In this document: piece by piece, positions 35,027 through 43,115 of the stretch | How the letters are laid out: each line of letters starts with the position of its first letter | Position numbering within the stretch: the stretch's first letter is position 1 | The notes under the pieces: model-generated | Told to the model about the DNA's origin: nothing | The model's input: the letters and a program-made list of their open reading frames with translations, nothing else | Databases searched by the model: none | Assembly (NCBI GenBank): GCA_947451385.1 | Contig: CANFYZ010000017.1 | Location: 1 to 51,673 of the forward strand | Direction: 5' to 3' | Origin: Comamonadaceae bacterium | GTDB lineage: Bacteria > Pseudomonadota > Gammaproteobacteria > Burkholderiales > Burkholderiaceae_C | Length of the DNA stretch: 51,673 bases | Program-made: the position numbers and the translations under genes

Positions 35027-35063
35027 ATGGGGAAGGGGCGTGCGCTTCTTCCCCATTTTTTTT
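35027..35063 (+). terminator. Intra-operon terminator after urtA
   Basis: ATGGGGAAG (35027-35035) pairs perfectly with CTTCCCCAT (35048-35056) across a 12-base loop, followed by a run of T to 35063. Partial termination here would give more UrtA receptor than UrtBCDE, as often seen after ABC receptor genes. Confidence 0.8.
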
Positions 35064-35108
35064 AAAGAGACACATCAGCGAGCAGCCTGGTGCTGTTGGC
35101 AGGAAATC

Positions 35109-36704
35109 ATGATGAAGCGATGGATGACCGGGATGGGGCATGCCCTTCTGAGTCTGCTGCTGCTGGCCGGGGCCAGTCAGACGCAGGCACTGACGGCGCA
35201 GGAAATGCGTGCCATGGTGGACGGCGAAACCGATGCCCGCATCGAAGCCTTGGGCAAAGCAGTGACCCAGGCCGACGAAAAAACCGTTTTATTTTTACAA
35301 GCCTTGGCCGACGATGCCGTCAAACTGGTGGGCGAGCAAGTGCTGGTGGTCAAAGGTTCAGAAGGCCTGGACCTGCTCACCGGACAAAGCAAGCCATTGC
35401 CTGACAGCGCTCAAGACGTGGTCAGCAACAACCGTTTTCGCGGTGAGATCGACACCGCCTTGGCGGCCCTCAAGTTGTTCAGCCCGGACGCGGCTTTGCG
35501 CAAAGCCGCCGTGCTGGCCCTGCTGAAAGAACCCGATGCCGCCAAACTGCCCTTGCTGGACAAGGCGTTGGCGCAAGAAAAAGACGAGTCGATCGCGGCT
35601 TGGATTCGGCTGGCGCAAGCCGCTGCGCAATTGGGCAGCGACGATGTGGCCATCCGCATGCAAGCCGCCAAAGCTCTGGCGCAAAGCAAAACCCCTGAAA
35701 CCCAGCTGCAGCTGAACCAGCGTTTGGGGCAAGAAACCGACCCGCAAGTCAAAGCGCAATTGCTGGCCTCGCTGCGCGACATCGAAGGCGCTCTGCGTTG
35801 GGGCGAGCGCCTGGGGGCGCTGTTCACCGGCGCGAGTCTGGGCTCCATCTTGCTCCTGGTGGCGTTGGGCTTGGCCATCACCTATGGCTTGATGGGCGTG
35901 ATCAACATGGCGCACGGCGAGTTGATGATGATCGGTGCGTACGCCACCTACGTGGTGCAAGCGCTGTTTCGCAAATACCTGCCGGACGCTTTTGACTTTT
36001 ATTTGGTGTTGGCCGTGCCCTTGGCGTTTTTGACCTCGGCCCTGGTCGGTGCGGTGCTCGAGCGCAGCATTCTGCGCCACCTGTATGGCCGGCCGCTCGA
36101 GACCTTGCTGGCCACCTGGGGCATCAGCCTGGTGTTGATGCAAGGCGTGCGCTCCATTTTTGGCGCGCAAAACGTCGGCGTGGAAAACCCCAGCTGGATG
36201 AGCGGCGGCGTGCAAGTCATGTCCAACCTGACCTTGCCCTACAACCGTTTGGTGATCATTGCATTTGCGGCGTTGGTGCTGCTGGGCATGGCGCTGTTGA
36301 TCGGTAAAACACGGCTCGGTTTATTCGTGCGCGGCGTCACGCAAAACCGCCCCATGGCGTCTTGCATGGGCGTGAATACCGCGCGCATCGACACCTATGC
36401 GTTTGCGCTGGGTTCGGGCATTGCGGGCCTGGCCGGTTGTGCGCTCAGCCAGGTCGGCAACGTGGGGCCAGACCTGGGGCAGAGCTACATCGTCGACTCG
36501 TTCATGGTGGTGGTGCTGGGCGGCGTGGGCCAGTTGGCCGGGACCGTGTATGCCGCGCTGGGCTTGGGCTTGATCAACAAAATCTTGGAAGGCTGGACCG
36601 GTGCGGTGCTGGCCAAGATCTGTGTGCTGGTGTTCATCATCATCTTTATCCAGAAACGGCCGCAAGGTATTTTTGCCATGAAAGGCCGCAGTGCGGAGGC
36701 CTGA
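35109..36704 (+). CDS. urtB: Urea ABC transporter permease UrtB
   Basis: The 531-residue permease has a signal-like N-terminus and a roughly 220-residue extracytoplasmic helical (HEAT-like) extension, both specific to UrtB. The LivH-type membrane domain follows, beginning GASLGSILLLVALGLAITYG and containing GVINMAHGELMMIGAY and FMVVVLGGVGQLAGT. ATG 35109 follows AGGA. It ends two bases before urtC. Confidence 0.95.
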   Translation: MMKRWMTGMGHALLSLLLLAGASQTQALTAQEMRAMVDGETDARIEALGKAVTQADEKTVLFLQALADDAVKLVGEQVLVVKGSEGLDLLTGQSKPLPDSAQDVVSNNRFRGEIDTALAALKLFSPDAALRKAAVLALLKEPDAAKLPLLDKALAQEKDESIAAWIRLAQAAAQLGSDDVAIRMQAAKALAQSKTPETQLQLNQRLGQETDPQVKAQLLASLRDIEGALRWGERLGALFTGASLGSILLLVALGLAITYGLMGVINMAHGELMMIGAYATYVVQALFRKYLPDAFDFYLVLAVPLAFLTSALVGAVLERSILRHLYGRPLETLLATWGISLVLMQGVRSIFGAQNVGVENPSWMSGGVQVMSNLTLPYNRLVIIAFAALVLLGMALLIGKTRLGLFVRGVTQNRPMASCMGVNTARIDTYAFALGSGIAGLAGCALSQVGNVGPDLGQSYIVDSFMVVVLGGVGQLAGTVYAALGLGLINKILEGWTGAVLAKICVLVFIIIFIQKRPQGIFAMKGRSAEA

Positions 36705-36705
36705 T

Positions 36706-37815
36706 ATGACCCCTTCAAAACTTTCTTTACCCGTGCCCGCGCCCTTGTTCAGTCGCGCCGGTGGCTTGGCCTTTATCGTGGCGTTGTTGGCGGTCTGCGC
36801 CTTGGCACCGCTGCTCAATTTGGTGGTGCCTGTGGGCAGTGCCTTCCATTTGAGTGACTATGCGGTGGCGTTGCTGGGCAAGATCATGTGCTACGCCATT
36901 TGCGCCTTGGCCATGGACTTGATCTGGGGCTACACCGGTATTTTGTCGCTGGGCCACGGCCTGTTCTTTGCGCTGGGTGGCTATGTGATGGGCATGTACC
37001 TGATGCGCCAGATCGGCACCGACGGCAACTACAAAAGCACCTTGCCAGACTTCATGGTGTTTCTGGACTGGAAAACGCTGCCCTGGCACTGGTTGCTGTC
37101 TGACAGCTTTGTGGCGACCTTGGTGTTGGTCGTGGTGGCGCCCGCGCTGGTGGCCTTTGTTTTTGGCTACTTTGCGTTTCGCTCACGCATCAAAGGGGTG
37201 TATTTTTCCATCATCACCCAGGCCATGACCTATGCCGCCATGCTGCTGTTCTTCCGCAACGAAACGGGTTTTGGCGGCAACAACGGCTTCACCGATTTCA
37301 AGCGCATTCTGGACTTGCCCATTGCCACGCCGAACATGCGCATGGTGTTGTTCACCCTGACCGGCTGCACCTTGCTCGGTTTTTACTTGTTCGCCCGCTG
37401 GTTGGTGCGCAGCAAATACGGCCGCGTGTTGCAAGCCATACGCGACGCGGAATCGCGCGTCATGTTCTCCGGCTATTCGCCCTTGCCTTACAAACTCAGC
37501 ATTTGGGTCATCTCGGCCGTCATGTGCGCGGTGGCCGGAGCGCTGTATGTGCCGCAGGTGGGCATCATCAACCCGGGTGAAATGAGCCCCGCCAACTCGA
37601 TCGAGATCGCGGTGTGGGCCGCGGTCGGTGGGCGCGCCACCTTGGTCGGCCCGATTCTGGGGGCCTTCTTGGTCAACGGTGCCAAGAGCTGGTTGACCGT
37701 GACCGCGCCTGAGTTTTGGTTGTATTTTCTCGGGGCCTTGTTCATCGCGGTGACCCTGTATTTGCCCAACGGCGTGTTGGGCTTGATTCAACAATGGAAA
37801 GGACGCCGCGCATGA
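36706..37815 (+). CDS. urtC: Urea ABC transporter permease UrtC
   Basis: The 369-residue LivM-type permease has about ten membrane segments, with GYTGILSLGHGLFFALGGY and FFRNETGFGGNNGFTDF, the UrtC signatures. The coupling region is AVWAAVGGRATLVGPILGA. GGAGG precedes ATG 36706, and its stop overlaps the urtD start (ATGA). Confidence 0.95.
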   Translation: MTPSKLSLPVPAPLFSRAGGLAFIVALLAVCALAPLLNLVVPVGSAFHLSDYAVALLGKIMCYAICALAMDLIWGYTGILSLGHGLFFALGGYVMGMYLMRQIGTDGNYKSTLPDFMVFLDWKTLPWHWLLSDSFVATLVLVVVAPALVAFVFGYFAFRSRIKGVYFSIITQAMTYAAMLLFFRNETGFGGNNGFTDFKRILDLPIATPNMRMVLFTLTGCTLLGFYLFARWLVRSKYGRVLQAIRDAESRVMFSGYSPLPYKLSIWVISAVMCAVAGALYVPQVGIINPGEMSPANSIEIAVWAAVGGRATLVGPILGAFLVNGAKSWLTVTAPEFWLYFLGALFIAVTLYLPNGVLGLIQQWKGRRA

Positions 37816-38684
37816 CCCCCGATCTGCTCCAGCAAGGCGCCCGCCGCGTGGCAGAGCGCGCCAAACAAAGCGCACAAAAAACCGAGTCCGGTGGCCGCGA
37901 AACCAGTTACGGCCGCATCGCCAAACCCGGCGAAGTGGACCTGACCCACGGCCGCATCTTGTACCTGGAAGACGTGAGCGTGAGCTTTGACGGCTTCAAG
38001 GCCATCAACAAGCTGTCACTCGACATCGCGCCGGGTGAGCTGCGCTGCATCATCGGCCCCAACGGCGCGGGCAAGACCACGATGATGGACATCATCACCG
38101 GCAAAACCCGGCCTGACGAAGGCTCGGTTTTTTTCGGCAGCACCATCGATTTGCTGCGTCACAACGAACCCGAAATCGCCCAGTTGGGCATTGGCCGCAA
38201 GTTTCAAAAGCCGACGGTGTTTGAGCACCTGAGCGTGTTCGAAAACCTGGAGTTGGCGCTGAAAATGCCCAAAGGCGTGAAGGCCTCGATGTTCTTCAAA
38301 CTCGACTCACAGCAAAGTGACCGCTTGGCCGAAGTGCTGCACACCATCCATTTGGCCGACAGCGTGCGTGTGCCAGCGGGCACTTTGAGCCATGGACAAA
38401 AGCAATGGCTGGAAATCGGCATGCTGCTCATGCAAGACCCCAAGCTGCTTTTGCTGGACGAGCCCGTGGCCGGCATGACCGACCACGAAACCGAGCGCAC
38501 GGCCGAGTTGTTTTTGAGCCTCAAGGGCAAGCACTCGCTGATGGTGGTGGAGCACGACATGAGCTTTATCCGCACCATCTCCGACATCGTCACCGTGCTG
38601 TGCGACGGTGCGGTGCTGGCCCAAGGCACGCTCGATCAGGTGCAAGCCGATGAGCGTGTGATCGAAGTCTATTTGGGCCGATGA
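37812..38684 (+). CDS. urtD: Urea ABC transporter ATPase UrtD
   Basis: The 290-residue ATPase has Walker A GPNGAGKTT, a modified signature LSHGQKQWLEIG and Walker B LLLLDEPVAGM. A polar N-terminal extension of about 45 residues precedes the ABC domain, as in other UrtD proteins. It overlaps urtC by four bases and works with UrtE as an ATPase pair. Confidence 0.95.
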   Translation: MTPDLLQQGARRVAERAKQSAQKTESGGRETSYGRIAKPGEVDLTHGRILYLEDVSVSFDGFKAINKLSLDIAPGELRCIIGPNGAGKTTMMDIITGKTRPDEGSVFFGSTIDLLRHNEPEIAQLGIGRKFQKPTVFEHLSVFENLELALKMPKGVKASMFFKLDSQQSDRLAEVLHTIHLADSVRVPAGTLSHGQKQWLEIGMLLMQDPKLLLLDEPVAGMTDHETERTAELFLSLKGKHSLMVVEHDMSFIRTISDIVTVLCDGAVLAQGTLDQVQADERVIEVYLGR

Positions 38685-38700
38685 CCGAACGGAAACAGAC

Positions 38701-39405
38701 ATGTTGACAGTCAAAAACATTCACCAGTACTACGGCGGCTCGCACATCCTGCGCGATGTGAGTTTGAGCGCCGCACAAGGCCAGGTCACGGTCTTGCTCG
38801 GGCGCAACGGCGTGGGCAAAACCACGCTGCTCAAATCGTTGATGGGTTTGGTGCCGATCAAGAGCGGCAGCGTTGAATTGGATGGCCGCAATCTGACCAG
38901 CGCCAAACCCTACGAACGCGCCAGCGCCGGCATCGGCTACGTGCCGCAAGGCCGCGAGATCTTTGCCCGTTTGACGGTGGAAGACAACCTGCGCATGGGC
39001 CTGGCGACGCAGCCGGGCGGCACGCCGATTCCCCCTGAATTGTTTGAGCTGTTTCCGGTGCTGAAACAAATGCTGCATCGGCGCGGTGGCGATTTGTCGG
39101 GCGGGCAACAGCAGCAGCTGGCGATTGCCCGCGCCCTGGCGGCGCGGCCCCGCTTGTTGATTTTGGACGAGCCGACCGAAGGCATCCAGCCCAGCATCAT
39201 CAAAGACATTGGCCGCGTGATCCGGCGCCTGGCCGATGTGGGCATGCAGGGCCAACGCATGGCTGTACTGCTGTGCGAGCAGTACTACGACTTTGCCGAA
39301 GAACTGGCCGACAACTACCTGGTCATGGAGCGCGGCGAGGTGATCGCCAGCGGGCCGGGCGGTGAGATGAAAGCGAAGAACATTCAGCAGTTGGTGGCGA
39401 TTTGA
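38701..39405 (+). CDS. urtE: Urea ABC transporter ATPase UrtE
   Basis: The 234-residue ATPase begins MLTVKNIHQYYGGSHILRDV and has Walker A GRNGVGKTT, signature LSGGQQQQLAIA and Walker B LLILDEPTEGI. It is the second ATPase of the importer and the last urt gene. The following 94 bases before vapC hold a weak GC-rich hairpin without a T run. Confidence 0.95.
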   Translation: MLTVKNIHQYYGGSHILRDVSLSAAQGQVTVLLGRNGVGKTTLLKSLMGLVPIKSGSVELDGRNLTSAKPYERASAGIGYVPQGREIFARLTVEDNLRMGLATQPGGTPIPPELFELFPVLKQMLHRRGGDLSGGQQQQLAIARALAARPRLLILDEPTEGIQPSIIKDIGRVIRRLADVGMQGQRMAVLLCEQYYDFAEELADNYLVMERGEVIASGPGGEMKAKNIQQLVAI

Positions 39406-39499
39406 GGGGGCTGTAAAACCCCCGCAGGCTAACCAGTGGGTATGGCAACTGCGTCCAGCCCAGATCTTTCTGCGCAAATGCAGCACGGTCTCTCGTCAA

Positions 39500-39910
39500 T
39501 CATTGCGCTGTGTGCACCCAGTTCTCTGTTTCAAGCGCCGGCACCCGCGCGAACTCCCCCATGTTGTTTGTCACCAGCATCAGGCCTTCGCTGCGCGCGT
39601 GCGCTGCAATGTGCATGTCGTTCACGCCGATAGGCTGACCGAGTTTCTCCAAGGCGGCGCGAATGGCGCCGTAATGCTGCGCGGCCTTGAGGCCGTAGGG
39701 CAGAACTTGCAGGCGGCTGCAAAAGTCCTCGACGGCGGCCAGGTTCTCACTCACGCGGCTGCTTTTTTCAGCACCGTGCAAGAGTTCGGCAAAGGTGATG
39801 GAGGAAATGGCCATGCGGCTGGCGTTGGCGTTGAAGGTGGAAAGCACTTCGACAGGTCGCCGCTTCAGCACGTAGATGACGATATTGGTGTCTAAAAGGT
39901 AGCGCAGCAT
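39500..39910 (-). CDS. vapC: PIN-domain toxin VapC
   Basis: The 136-residue product has the PIN-domain acidic residues: the first Asp in YLLDTNIVIY, Glu in FAELLHGAEKS and Asp in VNDMHIAAHA. VapC toxins cut tRNA or rRNA when the antitoxin is lost. ATG 39910 overlaps the vapB stop by one base. The pair lies between urtE and ureD. Confidence 0.93.
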   Translation of the reverse strand: MLRYLLDTNIVIYVLKRRPVEVLSTFNANASRMAISSITFAELLHGAEKSSRVSENLAAVEDFCSRLQVLPYGLKAAQHYGAIRAALEKLGQPIGVNDMHIAAHARSEGLMLVTNNMGEFARVPALETENWVHTAQ

Positions 39911-40143
39911 CAGAGCGCTTCCCGCTCCGGCTGGTGCTGGGGGGCGCGCTCGGGCAGAAAGTCGTCGCTCACGGTGGGGCCACCCAGAAAGAAGCTGTCC
40001 CAGGTTTGGCCTACGGGGGTGATGATGCGTTCGTGGCCTTTGACGCGTATCTCGACCTTTTGGACACCCTCGGGCAGACGCACGTCCAAAGGGAGACGAA
40101 CGGCCTGGGTACGGTTGTTGACGAAAACAGTGCCGATGGACAT
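39910..40143 (-). CDS. vapB: AbrB-type antitoxin VapB
   Basis: The 77-residue product begins MSIGTVFVNNRTQAVRLP, the SpoVT/AbrB-like swapped-hairpin domain typical of VapB, and ends with a charged toxin-binding tail. It precedes vapC and overlaps it by one base. Direct repeats just upstream (40162-40185) are a likely autoregulatory operator. Confidence 0.9.
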   Translation of the reverse strand: MSIGTVFVNNRTQAVRLPLDVRLPEGVQKVEIRVKGHERIITPVGQTWDSFFLGGPTVSDDFLPERAPQHQPEREAL

Positions 40144-40161
40144 GGTGACTTTCCAAGAAAA

Positions 40162-40185
40162 TGTATATGGCAATTGTATATGGCA
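40162..40185. promoter_or_regulatory. Direct repeats upstream of vapB, probable operator
   Basis: TGTATATGGCA occurs at 40162-40172 and again at 40175-40185, a 13-base period. A degraded third copy may begin near 40188. They lie 19-42 bases before the vapB ATG, where VapBC complexes usually repress. AT-rich compared with the flanking genes. Confidence 0.5.
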
Positions 40186-40309
40186 CATCCATATCAGGCA
40201 ATGGCGCTGTTCTCGGGTTGAACCGTCAAGGACTCCTTGAGGGGCGCTCACTCACGTTTTGTAAGGGGTGCTGTTCGTTTATGCCCGGCCGGTATCGGTC
40301 ATTCGACAG

Positions 40310-41140
40310 TCACAAATTCCACAACCGAGGCACATTTCCCGGCAACTCCCACATCGTCTGCCGCCAGGCCGCCCACACTTTTTTCAGCAACTGCACTGCA
40401 GGCTCGGTGACCGGCGCCAGCACGCGCAGCACGATCACTTGCGGGTGCGGCTGTGTGGCGCCGGCTTGCAGGCGCAGGGGGGATTCTTCAATGGCTGCGC
40501 GGGCTGCTTCCAGTGCAAGTTGCGCGCGCTCAGTGGCCATGGGCGAGCCACTGGCAAACACCAAGGTGGCCATGCAGCGCTGACCGGCCAAGCCCAAAGG
40601 GCTGTTCATCAAGCGCGTGTCCTCGCCATCCAGCGTGCCGCGTTCCAGCCACACGCCTGGGATTTCCAGGTGCTGCCTGAAGCGCCCTTGCACAAAGGGC
40701 TGGCCGGTGGCGGGCAGGCCCAGGGCGGTGATGTCCCAGGTGATGAGTTCGGCCTGCGGTGCGAGTTCAAACACGGCGCGGTTCAGTGCATCGCATTGGT
40801 TGTAGGCCAGGGCTTCGAGCGGCAGCCATTCCAGGCGCGCGCCGTCTGCAATGCGGGCGTGCACATGTTGGGTGGCCAAACCGGCCTCGGATTTGTAAAA
40901 GCGTGTGGCCCCGGGCGTGGTCACCAGACCGTGTGCGCCAGCACCGACCGTGACTTGCATGTCCAGCGTGTCGCCGCCGACCAAGCCACCGGGCGGGTGC
41001 ACCAGCACGTTGTGGCAAATGGTGTCGCCCTCTGGGTAGAGGCTTTTCAAAATGCGCAGGGGGCCGTTGTGCTGGTAACGGGCCACCGTGCGGTGGTTTT
41101 CATTCAGGTAGTCGAGTGAAAGTGCCGCATGCCAAGTCAT
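40310..41140 (-). CDS. ureD: Urease accessory protein UreD
   Basis: The 276-residue scaffold links the UreF-UreG complex to apo-urease. Family blocks include ILKSLYPEG, VLVHPPGGLVGGDTL, GAHGLVTTPGATRFYKS and LEWLPLEALAYNQC. It is intact but detached from ureABCEFG by the urt operon and vapBC. It lies 62 bases downstream of the ion-channel cluster on the same strand, so its transcription may differ from that of the other urease genes. Confidence 0.94.
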   Translation of the reverse strand: MTWHAALSLDYLNENHRTVARYQHNGPLRILKSLYPEGDTICHNVLVHPPGGLVGGDTLDMQVTVGAGAHGLVTTPGATRFYKSEAGLATQHVHARIADGARLEWLPLEALAYNQCDALNRAVFELAPQAELITWDITALGLPATGQPFVQGRFRQHLEIPGVWLERGTLDGEDTRLMNSPLGLAGQRCMATLVFASGSPMATERAQLALEAARAAIEESPLRLQAGATQPHPQVIVLRVLAPVTEPAVQLLKKVWAAWRQTMWELPGNVPRLWNL

Positions 41141-41172
41141 ACAAGCATTCTAGTTGGGGCTGCGGGCTGGGC

Positions 41173-41193
41173 AGGGGCCAGCGCCTGGCCCCT
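41173..41193 (-). terminator. GC-rich hairpin between the channel cluster and ureD
   Basis: AGGGGCCAG (41173-41181) and CTGGCCCCT (41185-41193) form a perfect 9-bp stem with a CGC loop, just after the channel gene stop. There is no T run, so termination would be partial or Rho-assisted; it might instead protect an mRNA end. Confidence 0.4.
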
Positions 41194-41202
41194 TGCAAGT
41201 CT

Positions 41203-42132
41203 CTAGCCGTTGCTTTGCTCGGCTTTGACTTGGTTGGCGATGGCGTCCACCTGTTCGTCAGACATGCCGTATTTGGCTTGCAGGGCGCGGAGTTTGGCCT
41301 TTTCTTCATCAGACACCACACCGTCGGCCAGCACTTCGCGCACTTCCATCTCGTAGATGGACTCACGGCGTTGCACTTGTGCGGTGTAGGCGGTGGCCAC
41401 CACACCGGTCAAGATCGCGGCCAGCGCGATCGCCAGCACCTGCGTCACGATCACCAAGACCGTGCCCAGATAGGTCACTGGGTCCACGTTGCCCCAGCCC
41501 GAAATGATGGTCAGCACAAACCAATGCATGGCGGCGGGAATGGAAGGGAAGACTTCTGGTTGGTCGTGTCCTTCGATGATGTAAATCAGCGAGGAGAACA
41601 ACAAGCAGCTGATGAACAGCAAAAACATGGCCGACGAAAACGAGTCCCACTCGGACTTGATCGCTTCCAGCATGTCTTCCATGGCGCTGTTGTAGCGCGA
41701 GAGTTTGAAGATCCGCAGCAAGCGGAACATGCGCAGCACGCGCAAGTCCGCGCCCGGGAAAAGCAGCTGCAAATAGAACGGTACGGTGCTGAAGAAATCA
41801 ACCAGGCCAAAGGGGCTGAAGACATATTCTTTGCGGCCTTGCCAAGGGCTGTCGCCCGGGCCGGTGTGCTTTTCGCTGTAAGACCAAACGCGCAGCACGT
41901 ATTCTAGCGAGAACACCATCACGCTGACCAGATCAAAGATGTGAAAGTAGGTCTCGTAGGCTTCGTGGATGGAGTGAACCGATTCCAAAATGATGGCCAC
42001 GACGTTGGCCACCACCAGGCTGGCGATGATGATTTCGCAGGCGTGGCTGGCGCGGTCCACCACCGCGCCTTCTAGGATTTCATAGGTTCTGCGTTTGATG
42101 CGACGCAGGCTGTTAGCGGAGGCTTCGCTCAT
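41203..42132 (-). CDS. Voltage-gated-like cation channel, SGWGN filter
   Basis: The 309-residue product has a six-helix channel layout. S1-S3 cover about 30-125. S4 (128-146) has regularly spaced arginines (DLRVLRMFRLLRIFKLSR). S5 follows, then a pore loop with filter IISGWGNVDP (209-218) and S6. The filter differs from the K+ TVGYGD by W for Y and N for D. The cytoplasmic tail has VLADGVVSDEEKAKL, like the short TerB/SHOCT-type helical motif. It overlaps the upstream channel gene as ATGA. Ion selectivity is unknown. Confidence 0.85.
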   Translation of the reverse strand: MSEASANSLRRIKRRTYEILEGAVVDRASHACEIIIASLVVANVVAIILESVHSIHEAYETYFHIFDLVSVMVFSLEYVLRVWSYSEKHTGPGDSPWQGRKEYVFSPFGLVDFFSTVPFYLQLLFPGADLRVLRMFRLLRIFKLSRYNSAMEDMLEAIKSEWDSFSSAMFLLFISCLLFSSLIYIIEGHDQPEVFPSIPAAMHWFVLTIISGWGNVDPVTYLGTVLVIVTQVLAIALAAILTGVVATAYTAQVQRRESIYEMEVREVLADGVVSDEEKAKLRALQAKYGMSDEQVDAIANQVKAEQSNG

Positions 42133-43040
42133 GACTTGGCTACTTTTCCAGCATTGATTTCGTCCACCATTTTCTGGACTTCAGCGTCAGACAAACGGTA
42201 CTGTGTTTGGAGATGTTTCAGGGTGTTGCGTTCTGCATCGCTCACCACACCATCCTCCAACACCTTGCGCAGTTGCACCAGGTAGGCCGATTTTTTCCGC
42301 GAGAGTTGGGTGGCAAAAGCCGAAGCCACAATACCCGTCATGATCGCGGCCATGCACACGCCCAGAAAGCCGGTCATAAGCGCAATGATTTCGCCCGCCC
42401 GGGTCACGGGCTCCACATTGCCATAGCCTGAGGTGATGGTCACGATGGCCCAATAAATGGCGTGCGGAATGGAGCCAAAGGCCTCAGGCTGCTCGTGCCC
42501 TTCGGCAAAATGCATCAAAGAGGCTGAGACCACGGTGGCAATCAACAACAAAAATGCGGCCGAGCCAAACGCGCGCCGCTCGGCATAAACGGCTTGAAAC
42601 AAATCTTGCAGGGCGGTGTTGTATTTCGAGAGTTTCAAGATTCGCAGCAGGCGCAAGACCCGCAAAATGCGCAAATCCAAACCCGGGAAAAAAATGTGCA
42701 CGTAGTGCGGCGCGGTGGCAAAAAAGTCAACCAAGCCGAAAGCGCTGAAGATGTACTGTTTACGGCCTTTCCAGGCCCCGCCTTCTTCGGGTGTGAACTT
42801 GGCGCCCAAGGACCACACACGCAGGCAGTATTCGACCGTGAAGAACATCACGCTCCAAAACTCAAGTTCATGAAAGAACTCTTTGTGCTCGGCATGAATT
42901 TCAGGCACCGAGTCCAAAATGACTGCCGAACAGTTCACCAGAACGACCACGGTGATCATCCATTCAACATACCGACTGAGGGGTTGGTGAGGAGCCCCAG
43001 CCAGGATCTCCATCACCGTTTTTTGCAATTTGCCGAGCAT
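42129..43040 (-). CDS. Voltage-gated-like cation channel, SGYGN filter
   Basis: The 303-residue paralogue of the gene at 41203 has the same layout: S1-S3 (about 25-118), S4 LDLRILRVLRLLRILKLSKY (121-140), pore TITSGYGNVEP (201-211) and S6 (215-243). The filter keeps the Gly-Tyr-Gly core but ends in Asn, as in EAG/HERG and NaK channels. The tail VLEDGVVSDAERNTL matches that of its neighbour. It is preceded by an AT-rich gap with a 12-bp inverted repeat. Confidence 0.85.
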   Translation of the reverse strand: MLGKLQKTVMEILAGAPHQPLSRYVEWMITVVVLVNCSAVILDSVPEIHAEHKEFFHELEFWSVMFFTVEYCLRVWSLGAKFTPEEGGAWKGRKQYIFSAFGLVDFFATAPHYVHIFFPGLDLRILRVLRLLRILKLSKYNTALQDLFQAVYAERRAFGSAAFLLLIATVVSASLMHFAEGHEQPEAFGSIPHAIYWAIVTITSGYGNVEPVTRAGEIIALMTGFLGVCMAAIMTGIVASAFATQLSRKKSAYLVQLRKVLEDGVVSDAERNTLKHLQTQYRLSDAEVQKMVDEINAGKVAKS

Positions 43041-43065
43041 GTCTGAAAGCGAAATTAAGTATAAA

Positions 43066-43095
43066 TGCTAAATTAATAATAATATTAATTTAGCA
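43066..43095. repeat. AT-rich 12-bp inverted repeat upstream of a channel gene
   Basis: TGCTAAATTAAT (43066-43077) and ATTAATTTAGCA (43084-43095) are perfect inverted copies around six bases. It lies in the 75-base gap between two channel genes, 26-55 bases before the ATG at 43040. An operator or a transcript hairpin are both possible. Just beyond it AACTTAAAAAT (43104-43114) recurs at 45336-45346 before the first gene of the cluster. Confidence 0.7.
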
Positions 43096-43115
43096 GTAAT
43101 GATAACTTAAAAATC

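Noticed and set aside
39406..39423. GGGGG/CCCCC hairpin after urtE as a terminator
   Set aside because: Only five pairs, and no T run follows in the direction of transcription.
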